6,194 bases of DNA from an uncultured Eubacteriales bacterium (lineage in GTDB: Bacteria > Bacillota > Clostridia > Oscillospirales > CAG-272): contig ONVJ01000050.1 in the NCBI GenBank assembly GCA_900321265.1, positions 1-6,194 of the forward strand, written 5' to 3'. The notes under the pieces were generated by a model that was not told the origin of the DNA, did no database searches, and worked only from the letters and a program-made list of their open reading frames with translations. This document shows positions 6,157 to 6,194 of this stretch, piece by piece. How positions within the stretch are numbered: position 1 is the first letter of the stretch; each line of letters begins with the position of its first letter. The position numbers and the translations under genes were made by a program.

Positions 6157-6194
6157 GCTAAAGAAGCCTTGGCAATCAGGGACTCAGAACCCGG

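Noticed and set aside
1..6194. Search for CRISPR repeats, insertion-sequence ends, tRNA/rRNA, phage genes, toxin-antitoxin or defence genes
   Set aside because: No regularly spaced repeats, long terminal inverted repeats, transposase or integrase motifs, cloverleaf sequences or defence domains were seen. The Lhr-like helicase alone is a housekeeping type and not evidence of a defence system.

Overview
The window reads as ordinary chromosomal DNA from a moderately GC-rich bacterium (about 60% G+C by eye), most likely a Firmicute of the class Clostridia. This rests on purine-rich Shine-Dalgarno sites, a TTG start behind a strong site, frequent AGG/AGA arginine codons, and protein types I recall from clostridial genomes: an Lhr-like helicase, a zinc-ribbon PlsC-type acyltransferase and a long GltS-like symporter. 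The lineage is an inference. All five genes lie on the + strand and fill nearly the whole window; no gap exceeds about 110 bases.

Layout: (1) 3-1202, the C-terminal part of an Lhr-like superfamily 2 DNA helicase, cut by the left edge just before motif VI. (2) 1249-2262, a divergent kinase-like protein of the 2-dehydro-3-deoxygalactonokinase (DgoK/DGOK) family, standing alone without other sugar-acid genes. (3) 2371-3678, a PlsC-like lysophospholipid acyltransferase with a very basic N-terminus, a C-terminal four-cysteine zinc ribbon and a beta-rich end domain, starting at TTG. (4) 3653-5077, a GltS/ESS-type symporter that overlaps gene 3 by 26 bases. A clear rho-independent terminator follows at 5085-5130. 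(5) 5184-6128, a tandem GNAT acetyltransferase. A small hairpin after it has its T-tract on the - strand, so it may end a convergent gene beyond the right edge.

Genes 1-4 could be one transcription unit ended by the 5085 terminator, or gene 3 may have its own promoter in the AT-richer stretch at 2319-2350. The genes do not form an obvious pathway: DNA repair, sugar-acid kinase, phospholipid synthesis, amino-acid transport and acetylation. Only genes 3 and 4 are tightly linked. I found no mobile element, CRISPR array, tRNA, rRNA or recognisable riboswitch, and nothing I would call a new system. The points most worth a second look are the acyltransferase fusion, the orphan DGOK protein and the hairpins beside genes 4 and 5.
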